NCBI GenBank assembly: GCA_025529335.1
Contig: JAMYHX010000160.1
Coordinates: forward strand, 18,115-82,114
Direction: 5' to 3'
Source: Rhizopus sp. PT2906
Taxonomy: Eukaryota; Mucoromycota; Mucoromycetes; Mucorales; Rhizopodaceae
Length of the DNA stretch: 64,000 bases
Within the stretch, counting starts at the first letter, position 1, and each line of letters starts with the position of its first letter. Both the position numbers and the translations under genes were made by a program. This document shows, piece by piece, positions 1 through 10,743 of the stretch. The notes beneath the pieces were generated by a model. It ran no database searches. It saw only the letters and a list, made by a program, of their open reading frames with translations, and was not told the DNA's origin.

Positions 1-223
1 CAAATGGTAAAACAAGAAAAAGAAGGATATGCTATCGGATACTAATTAAACACATACACACACAGATAGAAGCATCTACTGATATTGATGCTGACATGGA
101 TGGTATCATTGAAGAGTTTACCTTAAGGAACCCAAGCTTCCCTATTCTACACACTGTAACATATTTTTGATTTATTAAAGATTTTTTCTTGTCCTTTTCT
201 TTTTTTATCCCTTGTTTAAATTT

Positions 224-1039
224 ATGACAGAGCTTGATGATGAAGAAGTGCCTTCTTCTTCCACTTTTGATCTGAGCCAATTGCCAAGTTCCTTTAAAAA
301 GTTTCTTGATGACAATTCAATAGATCCAGCCATTTACACTGTAGTAGATCTGCCTCGTTATTTTCGAATCAACACTGGCCTGCCAAAAGAAAAGTGGCCC
401 ACATTAGAAGGATTAAGAGAGCAGTTCAAGACAGATCAAGTGCAAGAGATCAAAGGCATCAAAGGCTTCTTTAGTGTAAAATTAGACAATGTTCGCCTTT
501 CCGACACTCAAGCGTATAGATTTTTTATAAATACAATATAAAAAGCTAACGATTACTTTAGGTATAAAGAATCTGCAATATTTGGCATAGATGTCAGCTC
601 AGCCATCGCTGTAGAAGCATTATCCATCACCCAAGACGATCAAGTGCTAGATTTATGTTGTGCACCAGGAGCTAAATTATGCATGATTTCCAATCTGTTT
701 GGAAAAGAAGGTGTAGGAACAGTGACAGGAGTTGACATTGCTGAGCATCGCTTGTCCACTTGTCGGTCATTGCTAAAGAGATATAGAGTAGGAGAAAGGG
801 TGCGCTTGTTCAAGGCAGATGGTACCAGATTTTCTATACTTCCTCCTTCGCGAATAGGCAATAGAGTGATTCACGAAGAGCACGACAGCAAACGTCAAAA
901 GACAGAGATTGTCAAACCATTCTGGGCACCTAAAACACTTCGATACGATAGACAGATAAATCATGGTGTATTATATGACAAAGTGCTAGTAGATGCCGAA
1001 TGCACACATGATGGGTCTATAGCGCATATTCTAAAGGTA

Positions 1040-1075
<36 letters not shown>

Positions 1076-1491
1076 AAAAAGAAAAGGAATATTCATATGC
1101 TTAATTCAAAAACTTTTAGTATGAAAAATGGGGTTGGGATTCTTTTGAAAAGAATTTTATGGACTCAAACAGACTAAGCTCAATCACCGAGTTGCAGCGT
1201 AACTTGATGAAACAAGGCTGGAGGATGCTAAAGAAGGGAGGCATAATGGTCTATAGTACATGCTCACTAACCATCAGTCAGAATGAGGAAAATACAGCAT
1301 GGTTTTTGACTGAACATCCGGATGCTCAGATAGAAAAGATACCCAACTATGACATTCAACCTTCTCCTATCAAAAAACAGAATATAAATGATAAGCTTCA
1401 AGGCGCCCTGGAAGAGCACTGTGTACGATTTGATCCAATTTCAAGCTGTACAAGTGGTTTCTTTTTGGTCAAATTTGTCAAAAAGCTTTAA
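224..1491 (+). CDS. NOL1/NOP2/Sun (NSUN) family RNA cytosine-C5 methyltransferase, 5' end uncertain
   Basis: Predicted SAM-dependent m5C methyltransferase acting on tRNA or rRNA. Two introns are clear: 514-561 and 1037-1119. The second consists largely of an AAAG microsatellite. Splicing them joins an N-terminal stretch ending SDTQA to YKESAIFG, then the SAM-binding motif LDLCCAPGAK, the motif VDAECTHDGS (in place of the usual DxPC), the block KYEKWGWDSFEK, and YSTCSLTISQNEEN, which holds the catalytic Cys. The C-terminus GFFLVKF is typical of the family. The DAECTHDGS form marks a divergent NSUN subgroup, so the exact substrate is not assigned. The start is uncertain. The ATG at 224 lies against a possible acceptor (AG 229-230), and an upstream open stretch (about 65-104) could be an earlier exon, so the gene may begin outside the window. 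It converges with the next gene, with 5 bp between stop codons. Confidence 0.85.
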
Positions 1492-1496
1492 TTGAA

Positions 1497-2246
1497 CTAT
1501 TTTTTGTCATAAATTTCACTTATGATGTCCCAATCTCTTTCAATAAACGTTCTTCCTTCCATTATACTTTCATCTGGTCCTACTTCATGCTCACTGCTTT
1601 GGGCTTCTTCTTCCAATGGTTCTTCACTCACTCGCTGTAATTCTTGTTCTATCATCTGTTCTTCTTCTTCTTTTGGTTCCAGTATGCCCAACTCAATTTC
1701 TTTGCCCAAGTCTTTCAAAAATCGATCTATACGTCGATGGTATCCAAAGAGAAGTTTATGTGATACTCTGATCATTGGTTTCTTTATATGTCCTTGTTCT
1801 GTTATCTTGAGTGTCACTGCTCTCTCACCTTGTACTGGCTCAATCGTCAAGGTCCAGGAGCCTGTAAAGATGGATGAAGAGCCAAAATTGGACTTTTCTT
1901 CTAGCACCCTCAGTAACTTCCTTTCAGGTTCTTGTTCGATATGGGTCACAATCGTTCGTTTATCTTTTTGTATGTCGAATTCAATAAACGTGGTTCTAGT
2001 CGTTTCTTCATATTTGTTCAGTTCGTTCTCTTCGTCGTCAACATGAACTTGATCCACATGAGAGCGCCAAGCAGGGTAATCTTCGACACTAGTTAAAATA
2101 GCCCATAATATTTCTGCGGTCGTACTGTACTTTATTGTACGGGTAACAATATGCTCTGAGGGTAAACAAACTCCAACGGTGTATAATGCAAGTGGTATAA
2201 TAAGAATCAGTAATAATATTCCAACAATGACTGTAACTATGCTCAT
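1497..2246 (-). CDS. Membrane-anchored SRPBCC/polyketide-cyclase-like protein
   Basis: Single-exon gene of 249 residues. Residues about 3-28 form a strongly hydrophobic N-terminal segment (VTVIVGILLLILIIPLALYT), either a signal anchor or one membrane span. Residues about 35-175 look like an SRPBCC (START-like helix-grip) domain: an early TAEILWAILTSVEDYPAWRS segment, alternating beta strands, and a C-terminal long helix (YHRRIDRFLKDLGKEIE). The last 60 residues are acidic and probably disordered. SRPBCC domains bind hydrophobic ligands; no ligand or enzyme activity can be named here. Upstream (2247-2300) is AG-rich. Tail-to-tail with the methyltransferase gene. Confidence 0.75.
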   Translation of the reverse strand: MSIVTVIVGILLLILIIPLALYTVGVCLPSEHIVTRTIKYSTTAEILWAILTSVEDYPAWRSHVDQVHVDDEENELNKYEETTRTTFIEFDIQKDKRTIVTHIEQEPERKLLRVLEEKSNFGSSSIFTGSWTLTIEPVQGERAVTLKITEQGHIKKPMIRVSHKLLFGYHRRIDRFLKDLGKEIELGILEPKEEEEQMIEQELQRVSEEPLEEEAQSSEHEVGPDESIMEGRTFIERDWDIISEIYDKK

Positions 2247-3079
2247 GCTGAATTATAATAATAAAGAAAAGAAAAAAGAAAAAGAAAAAGGGAGCTTGAT
2301 TTTATTTTTTATTTTTGTTCTCACTTTACATATTCGTAGAGGAAAATTACTAAGCTTATCCATTGTATCTATTGACGTAGGCTTGGTTTATTTGAAAAGA
2401 AAGGAGTGAAAGAAAAAGAGGGAGGGAAAAATGCATTGACAGATCATCTGTATGTATGTACTTCTATGATATAAATAGTGTCACTGCAGTCAAAAACAAG
2501 TGAAACACAGTAAGGGACTAGACAATAATAAATTAAAAACGACAGTCTGCATACACTTTATTCAGAAATCATTCGCACAATTGACAGTAAAATGATAATT
2601 TCAGGACAACACATATAAAAGAAAGAGAGAGAGAGTCTACAATAGGCAGGAGAATGAGATATAAAAGAAATGATTAGTATTTCAATAATTACATCAAAAG
2701 AAGGGCTATAAGAGAAGCAAGTGAGTAAGCTTGTAAAGTATTAACCACATAAGTCTCTTCTTCAAAAATATCACGTTCATTTTTATATTATTATACACTA
2801 TCAAGTTGGAAACAATAAAGAAAAAGATTGATAACCAAGGTCACTTGGTGTTGTTATTGATTTTAAATTGTGAGCGAATAATTTCATATCATGGCAACAA
2901 ATTCAACTTGGTTTCTATAGGAACATCTTGCTGCTGTTGGGTTTCAAGGAGACTCTGTTACACAGTTCAGCCAAGATTACAATGTTCCGCTTTTGCTGTA
3001 TGTGTGTCAATGCTCTAACTTTATTTCTCTCTTTCTTTTTCTTTTTTCTCCTTTTTTTTTTTATTTTTTTGTATCTTCT
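2247..3079. other. Divergent intergenic region (833 bp)
   Basis: Upstream region between a minus-strand and a plus-strand gene. It holds one copy of a dispersed repeat (2551-2729, listed separately), GA-rich runs and, just ahead of the ATG at 3080, a T-rich tract (3020-3075) of the kind seen before several other starts in this window. Short ORFs here have no recognisable content. Confidence 0.6.
2551..2729 (+). repeat. Dispersed AT-rich repeat family, copy 1
   Basis: Starts with TACACTTTATTCAGAAATC and continues ATTCGCACA, then GAATGAGATATAAAAG, ATGATTAGTATTTCA and a tail GGCTATAAGAGAAGCAAG. The same ordered blocks recur at 8503-8722 (inverted), 14706-14880 (direct) and 16587-16690 (inverted), with a fragment at 7996-8037. 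There is no coding capacity and no clear terminal repeats. Confidence 0.7.
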
Positions 3080-6000
3080 ATGACACCTGTGCCTACCATA
3101 TCTATCACGACACCTGAGCTAGAAAATAAAGATTTTATTGCAAGAAGTGGAGCAGGTACACCTGAATCTCCCAAAGAAAATGAATCAGATCAGCAAGATG
3201 ACCTTTTGGATATCTCACAGGACAATGAGAAATCAACTACTGTGGCAGCAAAAGTGACATTAAAAGAGTTTTATCAGAACAAGTCTATTTTGTTAACAGG
3301 TGCCACTGGATTCATTGGGAAAGCAGTTTTATGGAAATTACTTTACTCGCTATCTGATTCCGTTGATAGAATATTTATTTTATTAAGACCTACTCGACTT
3401 AATCAGCAAACTCCTGAAGGAAAATTAAAAGATGATATTTTATCTAATAAGGCAATAATATATGAAAAAAAAAAAGGAGAGAGAGGGTTATTGACAACTA
3501 TTGTTTCCGATAGGCTTTTACTAGTCTTCGCGGGTCTATGGGAGCTCAATTGTTTGATAAACTTGTTCAAGAAAAGATTTCCCCTCTATTTGGTGATTTA
3601 ACGGAACCCAATTTAGGCTTATCCGAAGCTGATTTAGACCTTATCAAAACCAAAGTCAATGTTGTATTGCACTGTGCTGCAAATGTAGATGGAAATGAAT
3701 CCTTAGAAAACTTGGTCAAAGTAAATTGTATCAGTTGACAACCATTCATGACTTGTGAGGCTTATACTTTTTTTTCTTTTGATGCAGGTTAACACGCTCG
3801 GAACGGTTGAGCTATTGAATATAACCAAACAATGTGAATCAGTATCTTCTTTTGTTTACCTTTCTGCCCTTCAACCAGCAGCTGATGAAAAATACTTGCT
3901 TCCGTTATGTCAAGAAGGTTCAGCAATAGATATTGCGAAAAATATTTTGGATCAGCAGGAGTCACCACAATATAAGCCTTTGTACAACAATGGTTACTTG
4001 TTCTCAAAGTCATTGACTGAGCATATTTTGAGGGATGAAATAAGCAAAATGTCTAAAGAAAACTTGCTTCATATCTCCATCATGAGATTGGCTCCTGTTG
4101 GGCCTAGTGTGCGTCAACCACTGATAGGTTGGGTAAGTTATCTAGAAAGGGAGAGAGAAACAATGAAATGAGGCTGAGAATGTAACTGTATGTACAAATA
4201 TAGGCAGATGGAGTAAGTGGTATGAATGGTACAATCTTATTGACCGGTAGGGGTAGCAAGGTCATTCACCCTCAATCTGGTGAAAGCACGGTCGACATCA
4301 TCCCTGTAGACTATGCGGCACGCTTGATCATTGGTTGTCCTGCCGTCTCACGGATCCCAACTGGCAATTTTGAATTACCAACTACTCCTACTTCAGCTAT
4401 CCCCACATCTGAAGATCAGCAACCACAACAGCCAAAGACACGTAAGCGATCCTCTAGTCAAGCAAGCAGAATATCCATTCGAAGTAGCCATTTCCAACTT
4501 CCTAAACTCACTGATTTACCCGAGATCCAATTACTTCCTGTCATATATCAGATATCCATGTCCCACAAACGCTCTCTGACATGGGACGTTGGATACGAAG
4601 CCATTCGACAATACTGGACCAAAGCAACCCACACCAATTTGCCCCCCTCTAAGCAGTACTTTTCACAACGAATGAGCATCAGCGCTAGTCCAACCCCCAG
4701 TTTATCACGTGCACGAACTGTGATGAATTCGATCAAAGGCTACTACAATGCATCGACCAACACGCCAACAACGGGATCGGTGTCTTCTTCTGATTCTGTG
4801 ACTGTCAGTCCATCCGTATCCACCGAGCACTCAAGCAAGAGAAGTTCTCATCGCCTCAGCCGAGTTGTCGATAAAGCAGCTAAACTAGCCAGCTCCAACA
4901 CTCTCTATGTCAATGATCGTTTGCAGACAAACCATCATGCTGCGGCCTTAAGTTTGGCCTTACACTTGGTAAACGACGACATCGAGTTTGATCCTACAGC
5001 CATTGTACCTCAAGATGCAAACAAGGCGTTCTGGGTCAACTACTTGATCAATGCAAGCTATGGCGTACACTATTTTGTCTGTCAAGAGACCAACAACATT
5101 CGTTTGCCCACACCTATCTATGGCTGGAGCTGCGCTATTCAGTCACATCAGGATTCAATGCTTGGTGATGAAGAAGGAGGAGGATACAACACGGTTCAGC
5201 GTCAGGTGAAGAGCTCCATTTTTTCACAAGACGAAATCACACAACGTACATCTCGCATGGTATCACATATCAAGAGTATCGTGATCCAGAATACTCAGGC
5301 TCAGCAAAAAGAGAGATCCGACGACGCGTGGTTGACCGACTTGGACGACTCGCTAGATGACTGGTGTCAGGATATCGAAGTAAACCATGCAGACAGACGT
5401 ATGGCGTTAGGTAAATGGAAAAAGAAGGTAGGCAGTAACGATGAATCGGTCAAGGTCATCGTTTTGAACGATAAGCGTGTCAACTTGGCAATCAATCAAA
5501 TCACTCAAAATGCCGGCGTGCCCAAACAAACGGCGGTCAATGAAGCACTCAAGATCTTGATGAGAATGAGCGAACGTACGCAGCTTGCCTTTGTCTGGTT
5601 CACAGGTTCTTTCCTTCGATCCCTTTTTGACGACATGTTTGATCATGTACGCATATTGGAAGAAAGTCTTCGCTCGATTCGTCAATCGACCATTGGTAAA
5701 CGCGTTGTTTATGTGCCAACGTCCAAGAGCATACTGGATCAACTGTTGGTATGGTACATGGCCATTCGGTATCACCTGCCTGTGCCTGCTCTTGCCTGTG
5801 ACGAATCAATGTCGCAGATGGGACCTATCTCGGATATCTATCGTCTAGCTGGTGCTTATTACATGAAGCGTGACAAGTCCAAGCGATTACCCTTGAACTC
5901 GGCCGTGACAGCGGCATACACACAGGTCCTCTTAAGAGAGCATGGTGCACTTTCCTTTTGTCTGGAACGATCAAGATCCCGTACAGGCAAGTTCCAAGAC

Positions 6001-7938
6001 GCCTACTCGGATGGACTAATCGAAATGGTGATTGAAGCCACCCTGCAGACAAACCAAGGCAGTCGAACAGCCTCAACGGCATCTACAAGTTCAAGTGCTA
6101 TTTCAAGAGTCGTCAGTTCTGAGCTCAACACACCGCCTGATTCGCCTTCATCTATCAGCAGCATGGACAGTTTAACACAACAACAGAACTTTAATAATCA
6201 ATCAAAGAAAGTTCACAAGGATGTAGTGTTTGTTCCGATCAATATAAACTACGAGAACGTGCCTGAGCTTGCTCATTTGATTGACGAAGTGCTTGACCAG
6301 CAGCCATCTCGACACAAGCGTACGCCTTCAAACGCGTCATCGCCACCTCTCACCCCAATTCCTTCCTCACGTATGGTCAGGCCTAGCGAGGCCAAGGATA
6401 AACGACGACCCGTATCAGACATGTCGATGAAGCGAAAGTACGGCCGTGTGACGCTTGGAGTAGGCCCATTGATCAGTGTGCAAGAGGCTGCCGAGCAGTA
6501 TATCACTGGCGAATTCGAGTCCTACGAGAGCGAGTTGATCAAGTCCATCACGAAAAAAATTCAAGAATCACAGCGTAAAGGACTGGTCGTATCTACCGTG
6601 TCGGTTGTGTCTTCGATCATCCTTTATGGTCGAGCCACTCATGGTGTTTGCATAGGAAAGATAAAGGAGATCATGGAATGGCTAAGAAGAAAGATCAAGC
6701 AAACTGGTTACTTGATTGACTGGGAAGGTAAAAACAGGATTGTACATGATTTGTGTATACATGCTTATAATCCTTTTTTTCTTAATATAGAGGGAGAAGA
6801 TTTGGATTTGATCATTCTTACAGCTTTTAAATTATTGGATGATACAAAGAATATTATTATTGAAGGAAAAGAGATAAATGACGATACGAACATTCGCGTG
6901 AACGACCATGCAGACAATGTGATGACGCTATCCTACTATGCAAACCAGGTGATTGACGTATTTTTACTGGACTCCTTCTTTGCCGTTGTCTATCTATCTT
7001 TCTTGGAAGAGACCGTCTTTGAAGACGAATTTATGGATCGATTCCGATTCCTGGTGCAATTACTAGAACGAGAATTTGTCCTTGACTGGAACGTAGAAGA
7101 AAAGTTTGCAGCCGTTCTTCAAGAATATCAAGAGAAGCAGGTCATCAAGAAGCAAGATGACAACAAGCTTGCATTACTCGTCAACTTGGAACAAGATCCC
7201 ACGCGATACGAACAGCTGATGTTTTTGGCATCACTCGTTTATCCCACGGTCGATGCCTACTGGATCACATCATGTTCCTTGTCTGCCCTGGAGGCGGTCC
7301 CGATGCTGCCCAGATGTATTGTGCCCTTACTGACACAGTGGATTGCAACACACCTGATCACTGGACGACGTACGATCTATCGTGAGGTCCTGTCGACCGA
7401 ATCCAGCCGAGTTGCTGTTGACGTGTTCATGTCGATGGGCTTCTTGACCGAGATCAAGGCCAAAGAAAAACTATCACCCGATACACAGATCTTGCTCCAT
7501 GAGTTTGGTATTCCTACCTCAGAAATCCTTATCGAACTGAAAGGACAGAATAGCGATGGTGGCAAGACCCCAGTATCTCCCGTAGATCCCGAGGGTATGA
7601 TGAAGGCCGTGATGGCTCAGATCGAGATGAACCGTGCTAATTCCAACATGGCCGATCTCTGTCAGCAAATAGATTCGTATCGTCTGGGCGCTGCCTCACA
7701 ACGCGAGAGTTTCCAGAACGCTCAAGTGTTTCAAAAGTGTCTCAGACAGATCAAGGGCATCCTGCACGCCAATGCATCCAACAGTATTGTCAAGAGAAGA
7801 AAGCTTGATTTACCAGCAGATGAAGCAAATTTGGCACAGCTCATTTATTCATTATTGGCCAGTAGTGTGCCCACTGGAGATAGAGCAGCTCAGGCTCGTG
7901 CGTTGCGCAGAATTTCAGAAGCATATAATCTACGATAA
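3080..7938 (+). CDS. Fatty acyl-CoA reductase fused to a GPAT/DHAPAT-like acyltransferase
   Basis: Five exons (introns 3452-3513, 3721-3787, 4133-4203, 6728-6790) give 1,531 residues. N-terminal half: FAR/male-sterility Rossmann domain with ILLTGATGFIGKAVLWKLL at about residues 75-93, DVNVVLHCAANV-type strand, and the YxxxK active site (GYLFSKSLTEH). It is followed by a FAR C-terminal region (FWVNYLINASYGVHYFV). C-terminal half: glycerol-3-phosphate/DHAP acyltransferase-like, with VYVPTSKSILDQLL near residue 815, GAYYMKRD, FCLERSRSRTGK near 897, FVPININYENVPE and a GPAT C-terminal helical domain. The fusion suggests coupling of fatty-alcohol formation with acyl transfer, as in ether-lipid synthesis. 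The catalytic HX4D His is Ser (codon 5722-5724) and the block III Gly is Arg (5968-5970), so the acyltransferase may be inactive or altered. The first intron uses a GC donor. The fourth is 63 nt with no stop in frame. Confidence 0.85.
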
Positions 7939-7954
7939 AATATATATCTCTTTT

Positions 7955-7988
<34 letters not shown>

Positions 7989-8221
7989 GTTTTATAGATT
8001 TTATACACTTTTTTCATAAATTATTCGCACATATTACAAGATCAATAACAATTAATACTTTCTATGTCTTCTTTATTCTTTAAAGCTTGATATTTTTGAG
8101 TTTAAAATAAATGTGGTCAACACTTATGAATAACACGTAAATGAAAAAGTAGTTAGAGACTTCATATAAATAGTCTGATCTTGGCTACTTTTTCTTTTTT
8201 TCTTCTTCTTTGGACCAAAAA

Positions 8222-8354
8222 GTAAGACCAGCCATTCCCCAGCTAGCCCTAAGGTATGTTATACTCTTTACTCTTGTAAGAAACTGACGTGTAGTATTAT
8301 AGATCATAAAATCGAAACGGTGCCTGTGCTAGCTGGGGGTAGTTTGGTTCTTAC
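8222..8354. repeat. Imperfect inverted repeat with GCTAGC core
   Basis: The left arm (8222-8247) reads GTAAGACCAGCC..CCCCAGCTAGC and the right arm (8328-8354) reads GCTAGCTGGGG..TTGGTTCTTAC. The arms are complementary over about 25 bp with a few mismatches, separated by about 80 bp. GGACCA also occurs on both sides (about 8212 and 8437). It could be a small fold-back element or the stem of a structured transcript. Confidence 0.5.
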
Positions 8355-8376
8355 CAAACTTGGTTCCATCCGCTCC

Positions 8377-8397
8377 CTTTCTTGCTCTCTCTCTCTT

Positions 8398-8428
<31 letters not shown>

Positions 8429-8430
8429 TC
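8377..8430. repeat. CT-rich microsatellite
   Basis: Runs of CTCTCT broken by TTT, about 54 bp. The polypyrimidine is on the plus strand. Confidence 0.85.
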
Positions 8431-8502
8431 TTCCTCCGGACCAGTTATTGCTGGCCCATCTATGATACACTTCGAATAAGATATTAATAATCTCTTTATA
8501 AT

Positions 8503-8722
8503 TTTACTCACTTTTCTTGCTTCTCTTTTTTTCTCTTATAAATCCTCTTCTTTATAATGTAAGTATTTAATATCAATGTAAATAACTGGTTTACTAATCA
8601 TTTCTTTATTCATTCTATTGCTTCTTGTGGGCTTTCTTTTATCATTATTTGTTGTCGCGTTTGTTGTCTGAAATTACCATTTTTTTATCAGTGTACGAAT
8701 AATTTGCGAATAAGTGTAGATT
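8503..8722 (-). repeat. Dispersed AT-rich repeat family, copy 2 (inverted)
   Basis: Read on the minus strand it begins CTACACTTATTCGCAAATT, continues ATTCGTACACTGATAAAAAAA and AAAGCCCACAAGAAGCAA, then TCCATTTACATTGATATT-like blocks, ending with a GAGAAGCAAG tail. It is closely similar to the copy at 14706-14880 over about 170 bp. Confidence 0.75.
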
Positions 8723-8805
8723 TTAGTGTCTCTGTAAACATTATGGTTTTATTAATACAAAATAAAAGGAAAAAAAAATACATATACAAGGGGAGGGGGG
8801 GTATT

Positions 8806-10632
8806 TTAAACGGATCTTAGGAATCTTGGAAGAGAATCTTTGAATCGATTTGTTAATCTTGTCCTATTGTTTATACTTGCAGCAGCAGTAGGTGGTGGAG
8901 GTACTGGAATAGTCAAGTCTTCAACGGGTTGAGTCATTCGAGCAGGTAATTCAATCACAGTCTCTTGATGAGCAGCTGCTGCAGCCTGTGCGGCTTCATG
9001 GATCTGACGACGCATGTTTCTCGGTAAACTTCGTGCCATCCAGGACCGACTGAACTCCTCTGCCCTGTCTGCAGGTATAGTGGGACCAAAGGCTGGTGAA
9101 GGTGATCGTGAAGAAGGTCGAAGTGAAGCAAAGAATGGAGAAGACGAACGGGGTGGTTGAAGTAGAGGCGTGGGCTGTGAAGTACTCTGTTCAGTATCGT
9201 TCGTTTCTGTCTTTACATAGCAGTCGTGTTTACAAAGAGGGCACGAGGCAGATTTGATGGTGAGCCATGGGTCTGAAGATACAAAAAAAAGTTCAGGGAC
9301 CTGTTGTTTGTTTTCATGCATTGTTATATATTTACCTATACACTCTGTATGGAATTCATGACTGCAAGGTAACTTGCGTACTTGTTCGCCTGCTGAAAAT
9401 TCATCAAGACAAATAACGCATACTTGTTCATGAGATTCATGATGTAATTGTTGGTCATTATTCTCCAAGTGTCCTTCTTGACTTGAATTGGATGTAGTTA
9501 TTTCTTCTTGATTATGTGCGTCAATGATCCGAGTAGGAAATAGGGAAAGTGAGGCAGGGTCTATCACTTTCTTGATAGATTGTGGATGTGTATTTAGTAC
9601 TGCACCCATATCGATAACTCCACTTTCATACAGAGCACGTTGTCTTCTTCGAATACGCCATAGATGCCAATGCATACCCACTTTTTCAAATAATGGCATG
9701 ATATTAAAGAAAAGAGAGAGAGAAAAAAGAAAAAGAGAGAGAAATGAGATAAGGTTGATATAAAGTTTGAATGAGTGTGGGATTCTAAATATAGAATAAT
9801 AAACAATAACTTTACCTGATGCTAAAAAGCTTACAGCGAGTAAAGCAATGACAATGATCAAGATATAAACCCAATCAGTAGGAAACTTATATTCGTCAGG
9901 ATGTAAGATAACACGAATAGCAGGCTGATAACTGATATTATTGCTCAAGGTGGTTATAGGTTGATTGGAGACATAGTGTAGCATCTGAGCCAAGTCGATT
10001 GAATCAACGTAATACATTGTGATTGTTATGTTTCCTTTTTCTATTTTCTAAAAAGGAACTATATATAAACCATGTTTATTAAAGAATCCATTACTCATTA
10101 TTACCTCAATACCACTGTTTGGATTCTTTTCAAAAGGGATTTCATTATAGATAATCACACCATCTGCGCCATCGAGTTGTGAATTATATACTTTCTGATA
10201 GAAATCACAATCCCCACCATACTTGACCAGGGCTATCCTATTGATCTTTTCTGCCTTTAATGGTGATGTACTGTGTATACTGCATGAATATCCTCTATCA
10301 TAAAGTATGCCCTATAGACGTTTAAGGATCATCTTTTTATATACATTGGTTTGTCTATTATACTTCTAGCCCAGCTGAAGGTGGTTGAACTAAATTATCA
10401 AATGTAATAATACTTTTAAACTCTTCTGCTTTTATATATGCAGTATTCCACTGTGATATTGTTCCGTTGGAATATAAAATGACAGGATCTAAGCAAAAGG
10501 TTATCATTATTATTTCGTTAGTTCAGGCACAAATAAACTTGTATATTTTTTACTTGAAGATATAAATGCACCACAATGAACTGAATGTAGAATAAATAAT
10601 GGGAATAAAACAAGAAATGACAGTAATGTCAT
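8806..10632 (-). CDS. PA-TM-RING E3 ubiquitin ligase
   Basis: Predicted endomembrane E3 ligase of the PA-TM-RING (RNF13-like) class. It is assembled from six exons. The first (from ATG 10632) encodes a signal peptide, LLSFLVLFPLFILHSVHC. The following exons give a protease-associated domain (INRIALVKYGGDCDFYQK, DGADGVIIYNE). Then come one membrane span (WVYILIIVIALLAVSFL) and a RING-H2 finger (CVICLDEF..LPCSHEFHTECIDPWL..SCPLC). The C-terminal tail is Pro/Ser/Ala-rich. Introns read with confidence are 10048-10104, 9681-9815 and 9273-9335. Two more lie between 10105 and 10560, and continuity of the PA domain supports them. The introns at 9681-9815 and 9273-9335 are multiples of three and stop-free, so a naive translation includes them. 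The start is only 112 bp from the stop of the upstream transporter gene. Confidence 0.88.
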
Positions 10633-10743
10633 TTTAAATGGAATAAAGAGAAAAAAAAAAAAAAGGAAAATAAAAGAAAAGAAGAAAAAAAAAAAAGGGC
10701 CCAATCATTTTCAGGAACCTGATCACTGTTATTTTTTATTATT

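Larger units (their letters stand above)
7939..8805. other. Convergent intergenic region with repeats
   Basis: Region between two converging genes. It contains a poly(T) tract (about 7959-7985), a fragment of the dispersed repeat (7996-8037), an imperfect inverted repeat (8222-8354), a CT microsatellite (about 8377-8430) and an inverted copy of the dispersed repeat (8503-8722). A G-run lies just downstream of the RING gene stop (8791-8800). No coding sequence was recognised. Confidence 0.6.
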
